Positions 16,462 through 25,648 of a stretch of 51,517 bases of DNA are shown one piece after another. The position numbers were made by a program, and so were the translations under genes. The notes under the pieces were generated by a model that made no database searches, was not told where the DNA came from, and saw nothing but the letters and a program-made list of their open reading frames with translations. The number at the start of each line of letters is the position of its first letter. The first letter of the stretch is position 1. This DNA is from Halieaceae bacterium (GTDB lineage Bacteria > Pseudomonadota > Gammaproteobacteria > Pseudomonadales > Halieaceae). The stretch spans positions 1-51,517 of the forward strand of contig JAPOQD010000055.1 in the NCBI GenBank assembly GCA_026710905.1, given 5' to 3'.

Positions 16462-19400
16462 GCTCCGGCCCCCGCCATTGCGTGAAGATCCTGCAAGCGG
16501 CGAACCTTGTCGTCATCGCCACGTTCCATCGCGGCGCAAATCGCTTCGGATGCCGCCAGGGTGGTGGTGTAATACACATGATGAGATTCGGCACTGCTGC
16601 GTATCGAGGCGCTGTCGAGGATGGCGCGATGACCCTCCGTGGTATTGACGATAAAGTCCACCTCGTCGTTTTTTATCATATCCACGATGTGAGGTCGGCC
16701 CTCCAGAACCTTGTTTACCTGGCGGACGGGCACCCCCGCCTGCTCCAGTACCCGGCTGGTGCCGCGGGTCGCCACCAGCCGAAAGCCCAGTTTGCGCAGG
16801 CGCTGGGCCACGGCCACGATTCCGGTCTTGTCGGCATCACGAACGCTGAGCAAGGCCAGCCCGCCATCCGGGGCGGCATGTCCCGCCCCCAACTGGGCCT
16901 TGGCGAAAGCGCAATCGAAGCTGTCAGCGGTTCCCATGACTTCGCCCGTGGATTTCATTTCCGGGCCGAGAATGGGGTCCACACCGGGAAACTTGTTGAA
17001 GGGCAAGACCGCTTCCTTGACACTGAAATAGGGTGGTATGACTTCCGCGGTGAAACCCTGCTCGCGCAGGCTCACCCCGGTCATGCAGCGAGCCGCCAAC
17101 TGCGCAAGTGAAATACCGATACACTTTGACACAAAGGGCACGGTCCGCGCAGCCCTCGGGTTTACCTCGATCACATAGATCTCATTGTCCTGCCAGGCCA
17201 ACTGCGCATTCATCAGGCCGACCACCCGCAGTTCCCGGGCGATGCGCCGGACCTGCTCACGCATTTCATCCTGCACCGATTCGGGCAGGCTGTAGGGCGG
17301 CAAGGAGCAGGCCGAATCCCCCGAATGCACCCCGGCCTGTTCGATATGCTGCATGATACCGCCAATCACCACTTGTTCACCGTCGCTCACCGCATCGATA
17401 TCCACCTCGATAGCGGCGTTCAGGAAACTATCCAGCAACACCGGAGAATCCTCTGAGGCCAGCACCGCCTCGCGCAGGTAGCGCAGTAGCTCTTCCTTTC
17501 GATAAACAATCTCCATGGCCCGCCCACCCAACACATAGGAGGGACGCACCACCAGCGGATAGCCGATATGTTGCGCGGCGGCCAGGGCTGCTTCGGTACT
17601 GCGCACGGTCGTGTTCAGGGGCTGCTTCAGCCCCAGTTTCCGGATCATTTGCTGGAAGCGCTCGCGGTCTTCGGCGCGGTCAATGGCATCGGGGCTGGTG
17701 CCGATAATCGGGGCTCCCGCAGCTTCCAGGTCCCGCGCCAGTTTCAGCGGCGTTTGGCCGCCAAACTGGATAATCACCCCCTGGGGCTGTTCCAGGGCCA
17801 CGATTTCCAGCACATCTTCGAGTGTGACCGGTTCAAAATAGAGACGGTCGGAAGTGTCGTAATCGGTGGACACGGTTTCCGGGTTGCAATTGACCATGAT
17901 GGTCTCGTAGCCTTCCTCGCGCATGGCCAGGGCCGCATGGACACAGCAGTAATCGAACTCTATGCCCTGGCCGATCCGGTTGGGCCCGCCGCCCAGCACC
18001 AGGATCTTGTCCCGCTGCCCCGGAGCCGCTTCGCATTCCTCTTCATAGGTGGAGTATAGATACGCGGTGGCGGCGGCGAACTCGGCGGCGCAAGTGTCCA
18101 CCCGTTTGTACACCGGGCGCACCCCCAGCGCCTGACGGAACTCCCGCAGCCGGGCTTCGCTCACCATTAACAGGCTGGCCAGCCGGTGGTCGGAAAACCC
18201 CTTGCGCTTGAGTCGTAACATGTCTGCGCGGTCCACCTGTTCCAGGCCGGTCGTTTGCAGTGTGCTCTCGGTGTTCACCAGATCCTCGATTTGCGCCAGG
18301 AACCAGGGATCAATCCGGGAGTGGCGAAAGATGTCTTCGATACTCATGCCGGCCCGGCAGGCATCCGCCAGGTACCAGATTCGTTCCGGGCCGGGATTGG
18401 TTAGTTCCGCAATCAACTCCTCGCTTGCCCCCGGCGCGGCAAGGTCAAGTACCGGCTCCAGCCCCGCTGAGCCCACTTCCAGGCCGCGCAGGGCCTTCTG
18501 CAGAGACTCCTGGAAAGTGCGGCCGATAGCCATGACTTCGCCCACCGACTTCATCTGGGTGGTCAGGCGGGTGTTGGCTCCCGGAAATTTCTCAAAGGCG
18601 AAACGCGGCACCTTGGTCACCACGTAGTCAATGCTCGGCTCAAAGGAAGCCGGGGTGGCGCCGCCGGTAATCTCGTTCTGCAATTCGTCCAGGGTGTAGC
18701 CGATTGCGAGTTTGGCGGCGACTTTGGCGATGGGAAATCCGGTGGCCTTGGAAGCCAGCGCGGAAGAACGGGAGACCCGCGGATTCATTTCAATTACCAC
18801 CATGCGGCCGGTTTCCGGATCCTGGCCGAACTGCACATTGGAACCGCCGGTCTCAACGCCGATTTCACGCAACACCGCGAGCGAGGCGTTGCGCATGATC
18901 TGGTACTCCTTGTCGGTCAGGGTCTGGGCCGGAGCAACGGTAATGGAATCCCCCGTGTGCACCCCCATGGCGTCGAAGTTTTCTATCGAGCAGATAATGA
19001 TGCTGTTGTCGTTCCTGTCCCGCACCACTTCCATTTCGAACTCTTTCCAGCCGATCAGCGATTCGTCGATCAGCAGTTCCGTGGTAGGTGACAGGTCCAG
19101 CCCACGGCTGCAGATTTCCTCAAACTCATCCCGGTTGTAGGCAATACCGCTACCGGAGCCGCCCATGGTAAAGGACGGACGAATGATGCACGGGAAGCCG
19201 ACGTAACCCAGTACCTGAAAAGCTTCTTCCACACTGTGCGCCAGACCGGCCCGTGGGGTTTCCAAACCGATGCGACGCATGGCCTGATCGAAAAGCTGGC
19301 GGTCTTCCGCCTTGTCGATGGCCTCCTTGCTGGCGCCGATCATCTCCACGCCGTATTGCTCCAGTACCCCCTCGCGAGCCAGATCAAGGGCGCAGTTAAG

Positions 19401-19685
19401 CGCGGTTTGCCCCCCCATGGTGGGCAGCAGCGCATCGGGGCGTTCCTGCTCAATGATCTTGCGCACGGTGCGCCATTCGACCGGCTCGATATAGGTGGCG
19501 TCCGCCATGGACGGGTCGGTCATGATGGTGGCCGGATTGGAGTTCACCAGAATGACCCTGACCCCTTCCTCCCGTAGCGCCTTGCAGGCCTGGGCGCCGG
19601 AATAATCAAACTCGCAGGCCTGGCCGATGACAATGGGGCCGGCGCCCAGCAGCAGAACACTGCTGATGTCAGTGCGCTTCGGCAT
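16458..19685 (-). CDS. carB: Carbamoyl-phosphate synthase, large subunit
   Basis: CarB (1075 aa, full length) makes carbamoyl phosphate from bicarbonate, ammonia channelled from CarA, and two ATP, feeding pyrimidine and arginine synthesis. The two homologous ATP-grasp halves are visible: the first begins [20 protein letters not shown], the second [19 protein letters not shown]. The N-half has [18 protein letters not shown] and the C-half [19 protein letters not shown]-terminal MGS-like regulatory domain follows (from about 930) for UMP/ornithine control. Its start overlaps the carA stop by 17 bp. Confidence 0.99.
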   Translation of the reverse strand: MPKRTDISSVLLLGAGPIVIGQACEFDYSGAQACKALREEGVRVILVNSNPATIMTDPSMADATYIEPVEWRTVRKIIEQERPDALLPTMGGQTALNCALDLAREGVLEQYGVEMIGASKEAIDKAEDRQLFDQAMRRIGLETPRAGLAHSVEEAFQVLGYVGFPCIIRPSFTMGGSGSGIAYNRDEFEEICSRGLDLSPTTELLIDESLIGWKEFEMEVVRDRNDNSIIICSIENFDAMGVHTGDSITVAPAQTLTDKEYQIMRNASLAVLREIGVETGGSNVQFGQDPETGRMVVIEMNPRVSRSSALASKATGFPIAKVAAKLAIGYTLDELQNEITGGATPASFEPSIDYVVTKVPRFAFEKFPGANTRLTTQMKSVGEVMAIGRTFQESLQKALRGLEVGSAGLEPVLDLAAPGASEELIAELTNPGPERIWYLADACRAGMSIEDIFRHSRIDPWFLAQIEDLVNTESTLQTTGLEQVDRADMLRLKRKGFSDHRLASLLMVSEARLREFRQALGVRPVYKRVDTCAAEFAAATAYLYSTYEEECEAAPGQRDKILVLGGGPNRIGQGIEFDYCCVHAALAMREEGYETIMVNCNPETVSTDYDTSDRLYFEPVTLEDVLEIVALEQPQGVIIQFGGQTPLKLARDLEAAGAPIIGTSPDAIDRAEDRERFQQMIRKLGLKQPLNTTVRSTEAALAAAQHIGYPLVVRPSYVLGGRAMEIVYRKEELLRYLREAVLASEDSPVLLDSFLNAAIEVDIDAVSDGEQVVIGGIMQHIEQAGVHSGDSACSLPPYSLPESVQDEMREQVRRIARELRVVGLMNAQLAWQDNEIYVIEVNPRAARTVPFVSKCIGISLAQLAARCMTGVSLREQGFTAEVIPPYFSVKEAVLPFNKFPGVDPILGPEMKSTGEVMGTADSFDCAFAKAQLGAGHAAPDGGLALLSVRDADKTGIVAVAQRLRKLGFRLVATRGTSRVLEQAGVPVRQVNKVLEGRPHIVDMIKNDEVDFIVNTTEGHRAILDSASIRSSAESHHVYYTTTLAASEAICAAMERGDDDKVRRLQDLHAMAGAGA

Positions 19686-20826
19686 GTTCCATCAGTTCCA
19701 CGAAATGATCGAACAGCGGCGCCACATCGTGGGGGCCGGGGCTGGCTTCCGGGTGCCCCTGAAAGCTGAAAGCGGCCTTGTCGGTACGCGCTATGCCCTG
19801 CAAGGTTTGGTCGAACAGGGATTTGTGAGTGACCCGCAGGCAGTCGGGCAGATGGTTTTCATCCACCGCAAAGCCGTGGTTCTGGCTGGTAATCAGCACC
19901 GTGCCGTCGTCGAGATTTTGCACCGGATGGTTGGCGCCGTGGTGGCCGAATTTCATTTTCATGGTGCGGGCGCCACTGGCCAGCGCCAGGAGTTGGTGGC
20001 CCAGGCAGATACCGAAGACCGGAATCCCGGTTTCCAGGATTTCCCGTATGGCGTCGATGGCGTAGTCACAGGGTTCGGGGTCACCGGGACCGTTGGAGAG
20101 AAAAACACCATCGGGGTTCAGCGCCAGCGCCTGCGCCGCGGTGGTCCTTGCCGGGACTACGGTCAGCCGGCAGCCCCGGTCCACCAGCATGCGCAGGATG
20201 TTGCGTTTGACCCCAAAATCATAAGCCACTACATGCTGCGGCAACTCTCCCTCATCGCGTAGGGAGTGGCCTTCACCCAGAGCCCAGCTTCCCTGATTCC
20301 AGGAATAGGTCTCGGGACTGCTGACCACGCTGGCGAGATCCATACCCGCCAGGCCGGCAAAGGCCCGGGCCTGTTCCAGCGCCTGGCCCGCATTGATTTC
20401 GGCGCCCGCCATGACACAACCGTTCTGGGCGCCCTTGGTGCGCAGGATGCGAGTCAGCCGGCGGGTGTCCAGATCGGCGATAGCCACCACCGAGCGTGAG
20501 CGCAGGTAGTCCGGCAGGCTCTGCTCCATGCGGAAATTGCTGGCCAGCAGGGGCAGGTCGCGAATCACCAGGCCCGAAGCCCAAACCCTGGTGGACTCTT
20601 CATCTTCCTGGTTGGCGCCGGTGTTGCCGATATGGGGGTAGGTCAGGGTCACGATCTGGCGGGCGTAGGAGGGGTCGGTGAGGATTTCCTGGTAACCGGT
20701 CATGGCCGTATTGAATACGACTTCACCAACCTGGGCGCCCTCGGCGCCTACCGCCAGACCCTGGAAAATACTGCCGTCTTCAAGAGCCAGAATGGCTGGG
20801 CCGAAGGCTGAGGGCGTTGTCGGCAT
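19669..20826 (-). CDS. carA: Carbamoyl-phosphate synthase, small subunit (glutaminase)
   Basis: CarA (385 aa) hydrolyses glutamine and passes ammonia to CarB. The N-terminal domain ([15 protein letters not shown]) is followed by a class I glutamine amidotransferase domain with [14 protein letters not shown] and the nucleophile Cys in [15 protein letters not shown]; the catalytic His lies in [14 protein letters not shown]. It heads the carAB-greA operon. In most relatives dapB lies directly upstream; here there is a 470-bp gap and a mazEF-type pair instead. Confidence 0.98.
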   Translation of the reverse strand: MPTTPSAFGPAILALEDGSIFQGLAVGAEGAQVGEVVFNTAMTGYQEILTDPSYARQIVTLTYPHIGNTGANQEDEESTRVWASGLVIRDLPLLASNFRMEQSLPDYLRSRSVVAIADLDTRRLTRILRTKGAQNGCVMAGAEINAGQALEQARAFAGLAGMDLASVVSSPETYSWNQGSWALGEGHSLRDEGELPQHVVAYDFGVKRNILRMLVDRGCRLTVVPARTTAAQALALNPDGVFLSNGPGDPEPCDYAIDAIREILETGIPVFGICLGHQLLALASGARTMKMKFGHHGANHPVQNLDDGTVLITSQNHGFAVDENHLPDCLRVTHKSLFDQTLQGIARTDKAAFSFQGHPEASPGPHDVAPLFDHFVELMEHAEAH

Positions 20827-21295
20827 GTCCGCTGGTTCTCGCTAGGCCGGCAGTGCCGAGCGGGTTAAGCCCGGTTCTGTAACAGAGCCACTTCCTGACT
20901 CGTCTGCAATGACCAAACTGAAACCCCTGTTCTTTGGTTGGCGCTGCACCGGGGCCAGCAGAAGCGGCTCGAACCGAATTGCCGGCCTGTTGGCGTCCAC
21001 AGCGAAGCTCTGCCGGCGCCCCGGCCCCGCCCAGTGATTTATCGGCGGAAAAAAAGCGAGATGAACAACTTTCACCTCGCTTTTTTCCACATCGTTATCT
21101 GCACTGATTCAGAGCACCGAAACATGGGAGGCGGACCCGCGCCAGCCCCCTTTGACTGGCGCGGAATTCTACGGCATCAACGGGGCAGTGGCAACTGATG
21201 TTCGAGGTAGCAGGTAATGAATTCCATGGCCCCATGGCCAACGGCCAGACACATCGTGTGCGCTGTACCTGGTCTGGACTTCGGTCACCGCCGGA
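20827..21295. other. Gap upstream of carA: terminator and hairpins, no gene seen
   Basis: The region between the mazF-type stop and the carA start has no convincing gene. It holds a bidirectional terminator (21049-21086), a hairpin CGCGCCAG/CTGGCGCG at 21138-21163, and presumably the carA promoter and leader between 20827 and 21045, though no strong -35/-10 pair is evident. An open frame at 20842-21090 starts inside the terminator and has no recognisable features. Confidence 0.5.
21049..21086 (-). terminator. Bidirectional Rho-independent terminator
   Basis: GCGAGATGAA (21056-21065) pairs with TTCACCTCGC (21071-21080) at 9 of 10 positions across a 5-base loop. Seven A precede it and six T follow, so it can work in both directions. 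It separates the mazEF-type transcript from carA. Confidence 0.85.
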
Positions 21296-21640
21296 TCAAT
21301 CAGCGCTGTATAAACAGGCGTCCAGCAGGCTCAACACCTCATTGAGCACGGCTGCGGGGGCCTTCCCGACGAACTTCACTTTGCCGCAGGTGTAATCGAC
21401 GGTATTGATCCGTTCCGCCATGACATACCAGGTGAGGGGCGATTCACCAGGCGCTTCCACACGAAAGGGGATATCCCGTTTCGCATTGGTTATCGGGCAC
21501 ACCATGGCAAGCCCCATGCGCTTGTTGAACAGGGTATTACTGACGATCAGGGCGGGACGGCCTCCTTTTTGCCCGCGTCCTGAAGGGGAATTCGAGGCCA
21601 GGATCACGAAATCTCCCCTGCGCGGAACATAGGTTGGCAT
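21296..21640 (-). CDS. MazF/PemK-family toxin (endoribonuclease)
   Basis: A 114-aa MazF/PemK-like toxin, expected to be a sequence-specific mRNA interferase. Seen: N-terminal YVPRRGDFVILASNSPSGRGQKG (the RGD/GxxKGGRPAL-type SH3-like barrel), RPALIVSNTLFNKRMGLAMV, CPITN, and the C-terminal ERINTVDYTCGKVKFVGKA. Its ATG directly abuts the stop codon of the antitoxin gene, and an AAGGAGG inside the antitoxin end serves it, a standard coupled pair. Confidence 0.9.
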   Translation of the reverse strand: MPTYVPRRGDFVILASNSPSGRGQKGGRPALIVSNTLFNKRMGLAMVCPITNAKRDIPFRVEAPGESPLTWYVMAERINTVDYTCGKVKFVGKAPAAVLNEVLSLLDACLYSAD

Positions 21641-21886
21641 TTACCCGGCCTCCTTGCGCTCTGTCGGCTGGTCAAAACCTTCAACCCGGCGCCTTTCCGG
21701 CATGTTTGACAGCAACTCCCGCAAGTCATACCGCCCTCGAACCCGGGTCGTGGGCGCAATGACGATATGCCCTTTGTCGACGCGAATATCCACCTGGTCG
21801 CCAACCTTCAACCGCGCATCCTGGAGGACTGTCTTGGCCAGGCGAAGCCCCTGGCTATTGCCCCATTTCTGTATCGTGCTTAACAT
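21641..21886 (-). CDS. MazE/AbrB-family antitoxin
   Basis: An 81-aa AbrB-fold (swapped-hairpin) antitoxin. The N-terminal IQKWGNSQGLRLAK and VGDQVDIRVDKGHIVIAP are the family's DNA-binding strands; the C-terminal tail (YDLRELLSNMPERRR) should wrap the toxin. The ATG at 21886 is chosen because homologues begin M-x-TIQKWGNS. A palindrome containing GTATATCC and GGATATAC lies 27-45 bp upstream and is a likely autoregulatory operator. Confidence 0.9.
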   Translation of the reverse strand: MLSTIQKWGNSQGLRLAKTVLQDARLKVGDQVDIRVDKGHIVIAPTTRVRGRYDLRELLSNMPERRRVEGFDQPTERKEAG

Positions 21887-21912
21887 GGCCAAATTCCACG
21901 GAAAAACGCAAT

Positions 21913-21931
21913 GTATATCCAAAGGATATAC
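21913..21931. promoter_or_regulatory. Probable MazE operator palindrome
   Basis: GTATATCC-AAA-GGATATAC is a perfect inverted repeat with 8-bp arms, 27 bp upstream of the antitoxin start. GTATATCC recurs at 22083-22090 with GTATATAC at 22094-22101, suggesting a second binding site. Such AT-rich palindromes are usual MazE/AbrB targets. Confidence 0.6.
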
Positions 21932-22177
21932 TAAAACCGACCGCAACGATACCACCCCCGGCTATTTTTTACTCGCTCTTCTCCCTGTAGTCCCACGGTA
22001 TGCCGCCTGCTGAACCGAGCTCCTGGTTTTTGTCTCTTGGCTGGATTGTGCTCGGCATGGCTTATTCCAGCCAATGTTAGATGTATATCCTATGTATATA
22101 CTGCATAAAGCTCATGGCTGCAAAGCCACTTTCACTGCGCACGTTCACGCATCCCTCCCGTTACATAGACCCTTCCA

Positions 22178-22252
22178 TGCGCCTCGAACGATAAGAGATA
22201 GCACTTGTGATATCGGCTTTTCGCTAGCGTGATTTTTTACGGCGCAGGCTCC
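22178..22252. repeat. 75-bp dispersed repeat, copy B
   Basis: Matches 3779-3853 at 65 of 75 positions without gaps; the longest identical block is GTGATATCGGCTTTTCGCTA. It lies 133 bp upstream of glk. Confidence 0.75.
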
Positions 22253-22385
22253 TGGACCTACTTCAGCAGCTCCAGGCCCGTTATCGACTCGGCCATATCA
22301 GTTGATAGTTCTGGCTTCCCGCTCGACCACCCCGCGTAATAGCTGTACCCTGCCCGGCCTGTTATTTTTTGAATAGAGAGCGGTA

Positions 22386-23321
22386 ATGACGGATATCGTC
22401 GCGGATATCGGCGGCTCCAATGCCCGGTTTGCAGTTGCCGGAGTGGATGATTCTCTACAGCGAGTTCAAATTTTCCCCTGCGCCGACTTTTCCCGTCTGG
22501 AAGATGCCATCAGCCGTTATCTGCAAAACACGGCCTGCGGTGATGTGAGGCGTATCTGCCTGGCGGTCGCCGGCCCGGTTGATGGCGATTGGGTCGATGT
22601 TGTGAACAACCACTGGCAGTTCAGCCGCGCCGGGCTGGAGGCTTCTCTGGGGATTTCCCTGACCGTCATCAACGATTTCACCGCACAGGCGTTTTGCCTG
22701 GACCTGCTGCAAGATAATGACCTGGTTTGGCTCGGAGACGCGCGCCCAACCGGCGGGCAGATTCGGGCCGTGCTCGGGCCGGGCACCGGCCTGGGGGTTG
22801 CGGCGTTATTGCCGGGTGGAGAAATTGTTCCCTCGGAAGGGGGGCATGTTGCCTTTGCCCCTACCGACCCTCACCAACTGGAGCTATTGCAAATCCTGTG
22901 GCGGCGCCACGGCCGTGTTTCCGTGGAGAGGATATTGTCCGGGCAAGGGCTGGAAAATCTGTACTGGGCGAACAGCCAATTACAGGGCAAGGAGAATAAA
23001 TTGACGGATCGGGAAATTACCGCGCGCGCCAAGGCCGGAGACAGCCTTTGCCGCAAGACCATTGAGGATTTCCTCGATATTTTCTCCTCGGTGGCCGGCG
23101 ATTTCGCCCTGCAGTTCTGGGCGGCCGGCGGGGTTTATCTGACCGGCGGCGTTGTCGCCAGAGTTTGGGAGTTTGCCGACCCGGAAAGGTTTCGTCACCG
23201 CTTTGAAGACAAGGGCAGATACCGCGGCTATTGTGCCTCGTTCCCACTGGCCCTGGTTCGCACGGAACAACCCGGTTTGCTGGGCTGCATCGCCGCACTG
23301 AAAAATCGGGATCAGACCTGA
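22386..23321 (+). CDS. glk: Glucokinase
   Basis: A 311-aa proteobacterial-type (ROK-unrelated) glucokinase that phosphorylates glucose with ATP. Seen: the phosphate-1 loop VADIGGSNARFA, AGPVDGDWVDVVNNHWQFS, the catalytic Asp in VINDFTAQAF, the GPGTGLGVAALLPGGEIVPS loop with the following EGGHVAFAPTD, and a C-terminal VYLTGGVVARVWEF. Length and motif order match E. coli Glk. It stands alone on the plus strand within an accessory stretch; no transporter or regulator is adjacent. Confidence 0.95.
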   Translation: MTDIVADIGGSNARFAVAGVDDSLQRVQIFPCADFSRLEDAISRYLQNTACGDVRRICLAVAGPVDGDWVDVVNNHWQFSRAGLEASLGISLTVINDFTAQAFCLDLLQDNDLVWLGDARPTGGQIRAVLGPGTGLGVAALLPGGEIVPSEGGHVAFAPTDPHQLELLQILWRRHGRVSVERILSGQGLENLYWANSQLQGKENKLTDREITARAKAGDSLCRKTIEDFLDIFSSVAGDFALQFWAAGGVYLTGGVVARVWEFADPERFRHRFEDKGRYRGYCASFPLALVRTEQPGLLGCIAALKNRDQT

Positions 23322-23331
23322 GGGAATTTAT

Positions 23332-23354
23332 GCGGTATTCACTGGCAATACCGC
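23332..23354. repeat. Hairpin after glk
   Basis: GCGGTATT and AATACCGC form a perfect 8-bp inverted repeat with a 7-base loop, 11 bp after the glk stop. There is no T-run, so it is at best a weak or Rho-assisted 3' end. The remaining bases to 23552 hold no supported gene. Confidence 0.5.
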
Positions 23355-23552
23355 CGTCTCAAACACATAGTGCCAGGGGTCGCTGGAAGTGTCAGCCGAA
23401 CAAGCCTGAGCACTGCGGTCGCGAGAGGAATTTCAAGTCGCGCAAAGGCATGCTTGCGGTTTAGCCCATCCACTGCCGACAGCAATTCAACAGGTCACTG
23501 AAAGTAGATATCCCCTGACCGATTTTCCGTCTTTGGGCCAGTGTGCCCTGTT

Positions 23553-23583
23553 TGACTATTTTCGATATTATCGTAAAATAGTC
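23553..23583. promoter_or_regulatory. AT-rich palindrome before the DUF4143 ATPase gene
   Basis: GACTATTTT and AAAATAGTC flank CGAT...ATCG, a near-perfect inverted repeat. A further TTTACGATACTAACG lies just downstream and repeats the ATCGTAAA half-site. Its position about 30 bp before the ATG suggests a promoter/operator, probably autoregulatory. Confidence 0.5.
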
Positions 23584-23613
23584 ATTACCAATTTACGATA
23601 CTAACGACAGTTC

Positions 23614-24828
23614 ATGCTGCGTTATATTCAACAGGAAATGCTGCAGCACTGCCGCAGCCATCGTCAGATGCTCTTTCTTTCCGGCCCGCGGCAGGTAGGC
23701 AAGACCACCGTGGCCAAGAAGTTGGTGGAATCCTTTGCCAACGGCGTCTACCTGAATTGGGATGATCAGTCACAACGGGAATTGATCCTGCAAGGGCCTC
23801 GGGCCGTCGCCGCAACCAGCGGACTGGACCACCTGCGTACGGAGCCAGCGATACTGGTATTCGATGAACTGCATAAATACCGGCAGTGGCGTGACTTTCT
23901 CAAGGGACTGTTTGACCAATATGAAGACCGTAGCCGGACCCTGGTGACGGGCAGAGCCTCACTGGACACTTTCAGGCGCGGTGGCGACAGCTTGATTGGG
24001 CGGTATTTCCCGTACACCTTGCATCCACTGTCGGTGGCGGAGTGTGTAAGGAAATCCGGCCCGACTGTGGAGGGAATCAACCCTGAGCCCAGGCCGATTG
24101 ACGCCGCCCGGTGGGAAGCGTTGTGGAAATTTGGAGGATTTCCCGAACCCTTTCTGAAGGCCGAGCAGCGTTTTTACAACCGCTGGAGAAAATTGCGCAA
24201 CGAGCAACTGCTGCGTGAAGACCTGAGAGACCTGACCCGTATCCAGGAACTGGATCAAGTCGAAACCCTGGCCGGGATACTGCGGGCGCAGGTGGGGCAA
24301 CTCACCAGCTATTCCTCCATGGCCAGGCAGGTTCGCGTATCGGTGGATACGATACGCCGCTGGATCAGCACCCTGGAGTCACTGTACTTCTGCTTTAGCG
24401 TGAGGCCGTGGCACAGCAACGTGGCCAGGGGCTTGCGCAAGGAACCCAAGTACTATTTGTGGGACTGGTCACAAGTCGGCGACCCCGGCGCACGGACTGA
24501 AAATCTGGTGGCGAGTGCGCTGCTCAAGGCCGTGCACTGGTGGAACGACAGTGGGCAGGGTGAATTCGGTTTGCACTTCATCCGAGACAAGCAAAAGCGG
24601 GAAGTGGATTTCGTTGTCACCAGGGAGCAGCAGCCCTGGTTTCTGGCAGAGGTGAAAAGCAGCGGCCGTGCGGGCCTGTCGCCCGCACTGAAGTATTTCC
24701 AGGGGCAGATCAGGGCCAGGCACGCCTTTCAGGTGGCCTACGACCTGGAGTTTGTCGAGCGGGATTGCTTCGAGACGAGTACCCCCACGGTGGTTCCGGC
24801 CAAAACCTTTCTCTCGCAGTTGGTGTAA
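23614..24828 (+). CDS. ATP-binding protein with DUF4143 domain
   Basis: A 404-aa protein of the widespread AAA_14/DUF4143 family. Walker A GPRQVGKTT (24-32) and Walker B ILVFDELHK (80-88) are clear. The ATPase part is followed by a winged-helix-like segment (SYSSMARQVRVSVDTIRRWI) and the C-terminal DUF4143 part with REVDFVVTREQQPWFLAEVKSS, an E-x-K pattern resembling PD-(D/E)XK nuclease-like folds. The function of the family is unsettled; members are often mobile, solitary and linked with toxin-antitoxin islands, as here. The nearest gene is a phd/doc-type pair convergent to it. The family is confident, the function unknown. Confidence 0.88.
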   Translation: MLRYIQQEMLQHCRSHRQMLFLSGPRQVGKTTVAKKLVESFANGVYLNWDDQSQRELILQGPRAVAATSGLDHLRTEPAILVFDELHKYRQWRDFLKGLFDQYEDRSRTLVTGRASLDTFRRGGDSLIGRYFPYTLHPLSVAECVRKSGPTVEGINPEPRPIDAARWEALWKFGGFPEPFLKAEQRFYNRWRKLRNEQLLREDLRDLTRIQELDQVETLAGILRAQVGQLTSYSSMARQVRVSVDTIRRWISTLESLYFCFSVRPWHSNVARGLRKEPKYYLWDWSQVGDPGARTENLVASALLKAVHWWNDSGQGEFGLHFIRDKQKREVDFVVTREQQPWFLAEVKSSGRAGLSPALKYFQGQIRARHAFQVAYDLEFVERDCFETSTPTVVPAKTFLSQLV

Positions 24829-24840
24829 TCGGTAAAGGTT

Positions 24841-24859
24841 GGCGCCATATTCGGGCTGG
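24841..24859. repeat. Copy of the GCCCGNATATGGCGCC repeat family
   Basis: On the minus strand CCAGCCCGAATATGGCGCC, 12 bp after the DUF4143 ATPase stop. It matches sites at 38166 and 47539 apart from one or two bases. Confidence 0.6.
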
Positions 24860-24902
24860 CAAGGGAGTGAATCACACCTGCACGGTGGATCAGGCGGGTG
24901 TT

Positions 24903-25274
24903 TCAAACAGCCATTGATCCCAGACAGACGGCAAGCGCTTCCTCATCAATTTCTCCTTGCGCCGCCATTACTATCCTCGGCCCCATCTGCTCCACCGCAT
25001 ACTCCAGGCTAATGCCATTCATCTTCAGAACAAGTTGCATCGCGGTGTGAGCGGTACGTTTGTTGGCATCATGAAAGCAATGACCCACGGCAAGGTAGCA
25101 GGCGTAGCACGCGGCAAGCTCGTATGGGTCGCCGCACAGGCCATACGCAAGACGGTTTTCGATTCTGCCGATAACCGCCTGCACAGGCCGGCTCTGCGCC
25201 ATGCCCTGCAGTTCACCCGGAGAAATTACCCGTTCATGGGCAGCGATGACCTGGTCTGCGGTCAAGTAGCGCAT
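24903..25274 (-). CDS. doc: Doc-family toxin (Fic-fold kinase)
   Basis: A 123-aa death-on-curing protein. The catalytic HCFHDANKRTAH motif (the HxFx(D/N)ANKR of Doc) is intact. Known Doc phosphorylates EF-Tu and halts translation. N-terminal YLTADQVIAAHERVI is also typical. The start is the ATG at 25274, which shares one base with the TGA of the upstream antitoxin gene (TGATG). The C-terminal MGPRIVMAAQGEIDEEALAVCL matches relatives. Confidence 0.92.
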   Translation of the reverse strand: MRYLTADQVIAAHERVISPGELQGMAQSRPVQAVIGRIENRLAYGLCGDPYELAACYACYLAVGHCFHDANKRTAHTAMQLVLKMNGISLEYAVEQMGPRIVMAAQGEIDEEALAVCLGSMAV

Positions 25275-25522
25275 CAACGCTCTTTCAAGTACTCGTTTAC
25301 CGCGCGGGTGCTATCGTCCAGCGAGTCCAGCAAGGCGTCCACTTCTGCGTCGGAAGCAGCGCTGTATTCCAGTTTCTCTACCGCGGCCGCGGGCACAAAA
25401 TAACCCACTACGCGGGACCGATTGAGTACGGCGACCGGCTGGGAGCCGGCGCTTTCGAGAACTTTCTTCGGCTCGCGAAGCTCGGTAATCGAAACCGTCT
25501 TTTTTGTCAGCAAGGTTTCCAC
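25274..25522 (-). CDS. phd: Phd/YefM-family antitoxin
   Basis: An 82-aa Phd/YefM-like antitoxin. The N-terminal VSITELREPKKVLE and SQPVAVLNRSRVVGYFVPA blocks are the DNA-binding fold, and the acidic C-terminal tail (DAEVDALLDSLDD) should neutralise Doc. The start appears to be a GTG at 25522, with a weak upstream GGAA. A perfect palindrome lies 40-64 bp upstream. It is coupled to doc by TGATG. Confidence 0.85.
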   Translation of the reverse strand: METLLTKKTVSITELREPKKVLESAGSQPVAVLNRSRVVGYFVPAAAVEKLEYSAASDAEVDALLDSLDDSTRAVNEYLKER

Positions 25523-25562
25523 GAAGATTCCAACGCAAGGTTTCTGAAGAACACCATTCTAC

Positions 25563-25586
25563 ACTTTTAAATACACATTTAAAAGT
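25563..25586. promoter_or_regulatory. Probable Phd operator palindrome
   Basis: ACTTTTAAAT-acac-ATTTAAAAGT: perfect 10-bp arms around a 4-base spacer, upstream of the phd start. Phd-family antitoxins bind short palindromes at their own promoter, so this is a good operator candidate. Confidence 0.65.
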
Positions 25587-25648
25587 TTATTCTTGCATTT
25601 AGAGAGAGTCGTTGCTCAAGAATCCCGTATTTTTGTGGTCCCCCGCCG

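Larger units (their letters stand above)
21887..22385. other. Divergent intergenic region, mazE-type gene to glk
   Basis: About 500 bp without a supported gene. It contains the proposed antitoxin operator at 21913-21931, related half-sites at 22083-22101, and copy B of the 75-bp dispersed repeat at 22178-22252. The glk ribosome binding site is GAGAGCGG near 22377. Confidence 0.6.

Noticed and set aside
20860..20900. Resemblance to the RNase P RNA end (TAAGCC, GGTTCTGT)
   Set aside because: The rest of the conserved RNase P core (such as the GAGGAAAGTCC region) is missing nearby.
20842..21090. 82-codon open frame upstream of carA
   Set aside because: It would start inside a terminator, shows no family features and has no ribosome binding site.
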